From Fidelibacterota bacterium (lineage in GTDB: Bacteria; Fidelibacterota; Marinisomatia; Marinisomatales; S15-B10): DNA of 6,417 bases. The stretch is from assembly GCA_002691365.1 (NCBI GenBank), contig NZHL01000003.1:1-6417 (forward strand), in the 5' to 3' direction. The notes beneath the pieces are model-generated. The model was not told the origin of the DNA. It did not search any database and saw only the letters and a program-made list of their open reading frames with translations. Position numbers and translations under genes: made by a program. Positions 5,865-6,417 of this stretch are shown piece by piece. Numbering within the stretch: position 1 is the first letter of the stretch; each line of letters starts with the position of its first letter.

Positions 5865-6417
5865 TTTTACTGATAATTTTCAAAAAAGACATATTGGTTT
5901 ATTATCAAATGACGAAAAAAAAATTCTAAACTTTTTAGGATTTAATAATCTTGATGATTTTATAAATGAAGTAATTCCTAATTCAATTAAACAAAGAAAA
6001 AAATTAATCTACCCAAAGAATTTATCAGAATCTAAAGTGATCGAGAAATTAGATGAATATGCCAAGTTAAACACAACTGGTAAATGTTATATTGGTCAAG
6101 GTTATTATCCTTGTATTATTCCTCAGGTAATTTTGAGGAATATTTTAGAAAACCCATCTTGGTATACAGCATATACGCCATATCAATCAGAAATCTCCCA
6201 AGGTAGATTAGAAGCCTTGTTAAATTTTCAAACTATGGTTAGCGATCTTACTGGATTGCCTATATCTAATGCATCATTGCTTGATGAGGGAACCGCTGCA
6301 GCTGAAGCAATGAATATGTTTTTCAGAAAAAGTAAAAATGGGTCAATTTTCTTGGTAGATTCTGAATGTCACCCACAAACCATCGAGATAATTAAAACTC
6401 GTGCTGAAGCTTTGAGT
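5851..6417 (+). CDS. gcvP: Glycine dehydrogenase (decarboxylating), P-protein, N-terminal part
   Basis: The frame stays open to the window end, giving 189 of roughly 950 expected residues. The P-protein of the glycine cleavage system uses pyridoxal phosphate to decarboxylate glycine and passes the aminomethyl group to the lipoyl arm of the H-protein. Diagnostic sequence includes FQKRHIG at 10-16, [11 protein letters not shown] at 81-91, [15 protein letters not shown] at 98-112, [14 protein letters not shown] at 114-127, and [13 protein letters not shown] at 142-154. The RHIG opening and the direct continuation suggest the long single-chain form rather than the split GcvPA/GcvPB type, whose subunit 1 has a different N-terminus. 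The active-site lysine lies beyond the window. The ATG at 5851 is inside the last codons of rocD, in the +1 frame, with no Shine-Dalgarno sequence, so translation may be coupled to rocD. Genes for the T and H proteins are not visible here. Confidence 0.96.
   Translation, partial: MKKNSFTDNFQKRHIGLLSNDEKKILNFLGFNNLDDFINEVIPNSIKQRKKLIYPKNLSESKVIEKLDEYAKLNTTGKCYIGQGYYPCIIPQVILRNILENPSWYTAYTPYQSEISQGRLEALLNFQTMVSDLTGLPISNASLLDEGTAAAEAMNMFFRKSKNGSIFLVDSECHPQTIEIIKTRAEALS
5854..5861 (+). repeat. A8 homopolymer within the rocD/gcvP overlap
   Basis: Eight adenines in a row encode the last Lys-Lys of RocD in one frame and the Lys-Lys-Asn at the start of GcvP in the other. Tracts of this length are known sites of polymerase or ribosome slippage. 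Removing one A would join the two reading frames, as rocD would then read on into gcvP codons. Both proteins have normal ends as they stand, so no fusion is required to explain them. Confidence 0.6.

Overview
This is a 6.4 kb, strongly AT-rich window, densely packed with genes and cut at both ends inside genes. It suggests a small-genome marine bacterium of the Bacteroidota / FCB type, either a flavobacterium-like lineage or a relative such as Marinimicrobia. The grounds are the low GC, the A/T-ending codons, exported proteins ending their signal peptide in '..FSQ', the scarcity of Shine-Dalgarno sequences, and the closest remembered family types (Bacteroidota-like Dcp tail, single-chain glycine dehydrogenase, ornithine aminotransferase). 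No rRNA or other phylogenetic marker is present, so this placement is inference. I see no mobile element, CRISPR array, tRNA or phage gene.

Layout, left to right. Bases 1-537 (+) are the last quarter of an M3-family zinc peptidase (Dcp-like). Bases 559-2013 (+) encode an exported 484-residue protein with a CsgG/FlgT-like periplasmic part and a beta-rich C-terminus that looks like an outer-membrane barrel. From about 2029 to 3249 (+) lies a FAD-dependent amine-oxidase-type oxidoreductase. Its Rossmann nucleotide-binding motif is encoded upstream of any ATG, GTG or TTG, so the gene either starts at ATT/ATA or carries a start-codon lesion. Tail to tail with it, overlapping by 8 bases, are two minus-strand genes: yaaA (3242-4021) and, 24 bases upstream of it, a small SRPBCC-like gene (4046-4492). 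A 118-base divergent intergenic region (4493-4610) separates these from a plus-strand pair: rocD, ornithine aminotransferase (4611-5864), and the start of gcvP, glycine dehydrogenase (5851 to the window end), which overlap by 14 bases.

Functionally the window is mostly housekeeping: peptide turnover, envelope protein, peroxide/iron stress (YaaA), and amino-acid catabolism (ornithine to glutamate semialdehyde; glycine to CO2, ammonia and a methylene group). The rocD-gcvP overlap suggests that these two pyridoxal-phosphate enzymes are co-expressed. I found no convincing new multi-gene system. The items most worth a second look are the non-standard start of the FAD enzyme, the composite CsgG-plus-barrel protein, and the A8 tract at the rocD/gcvP overlap.
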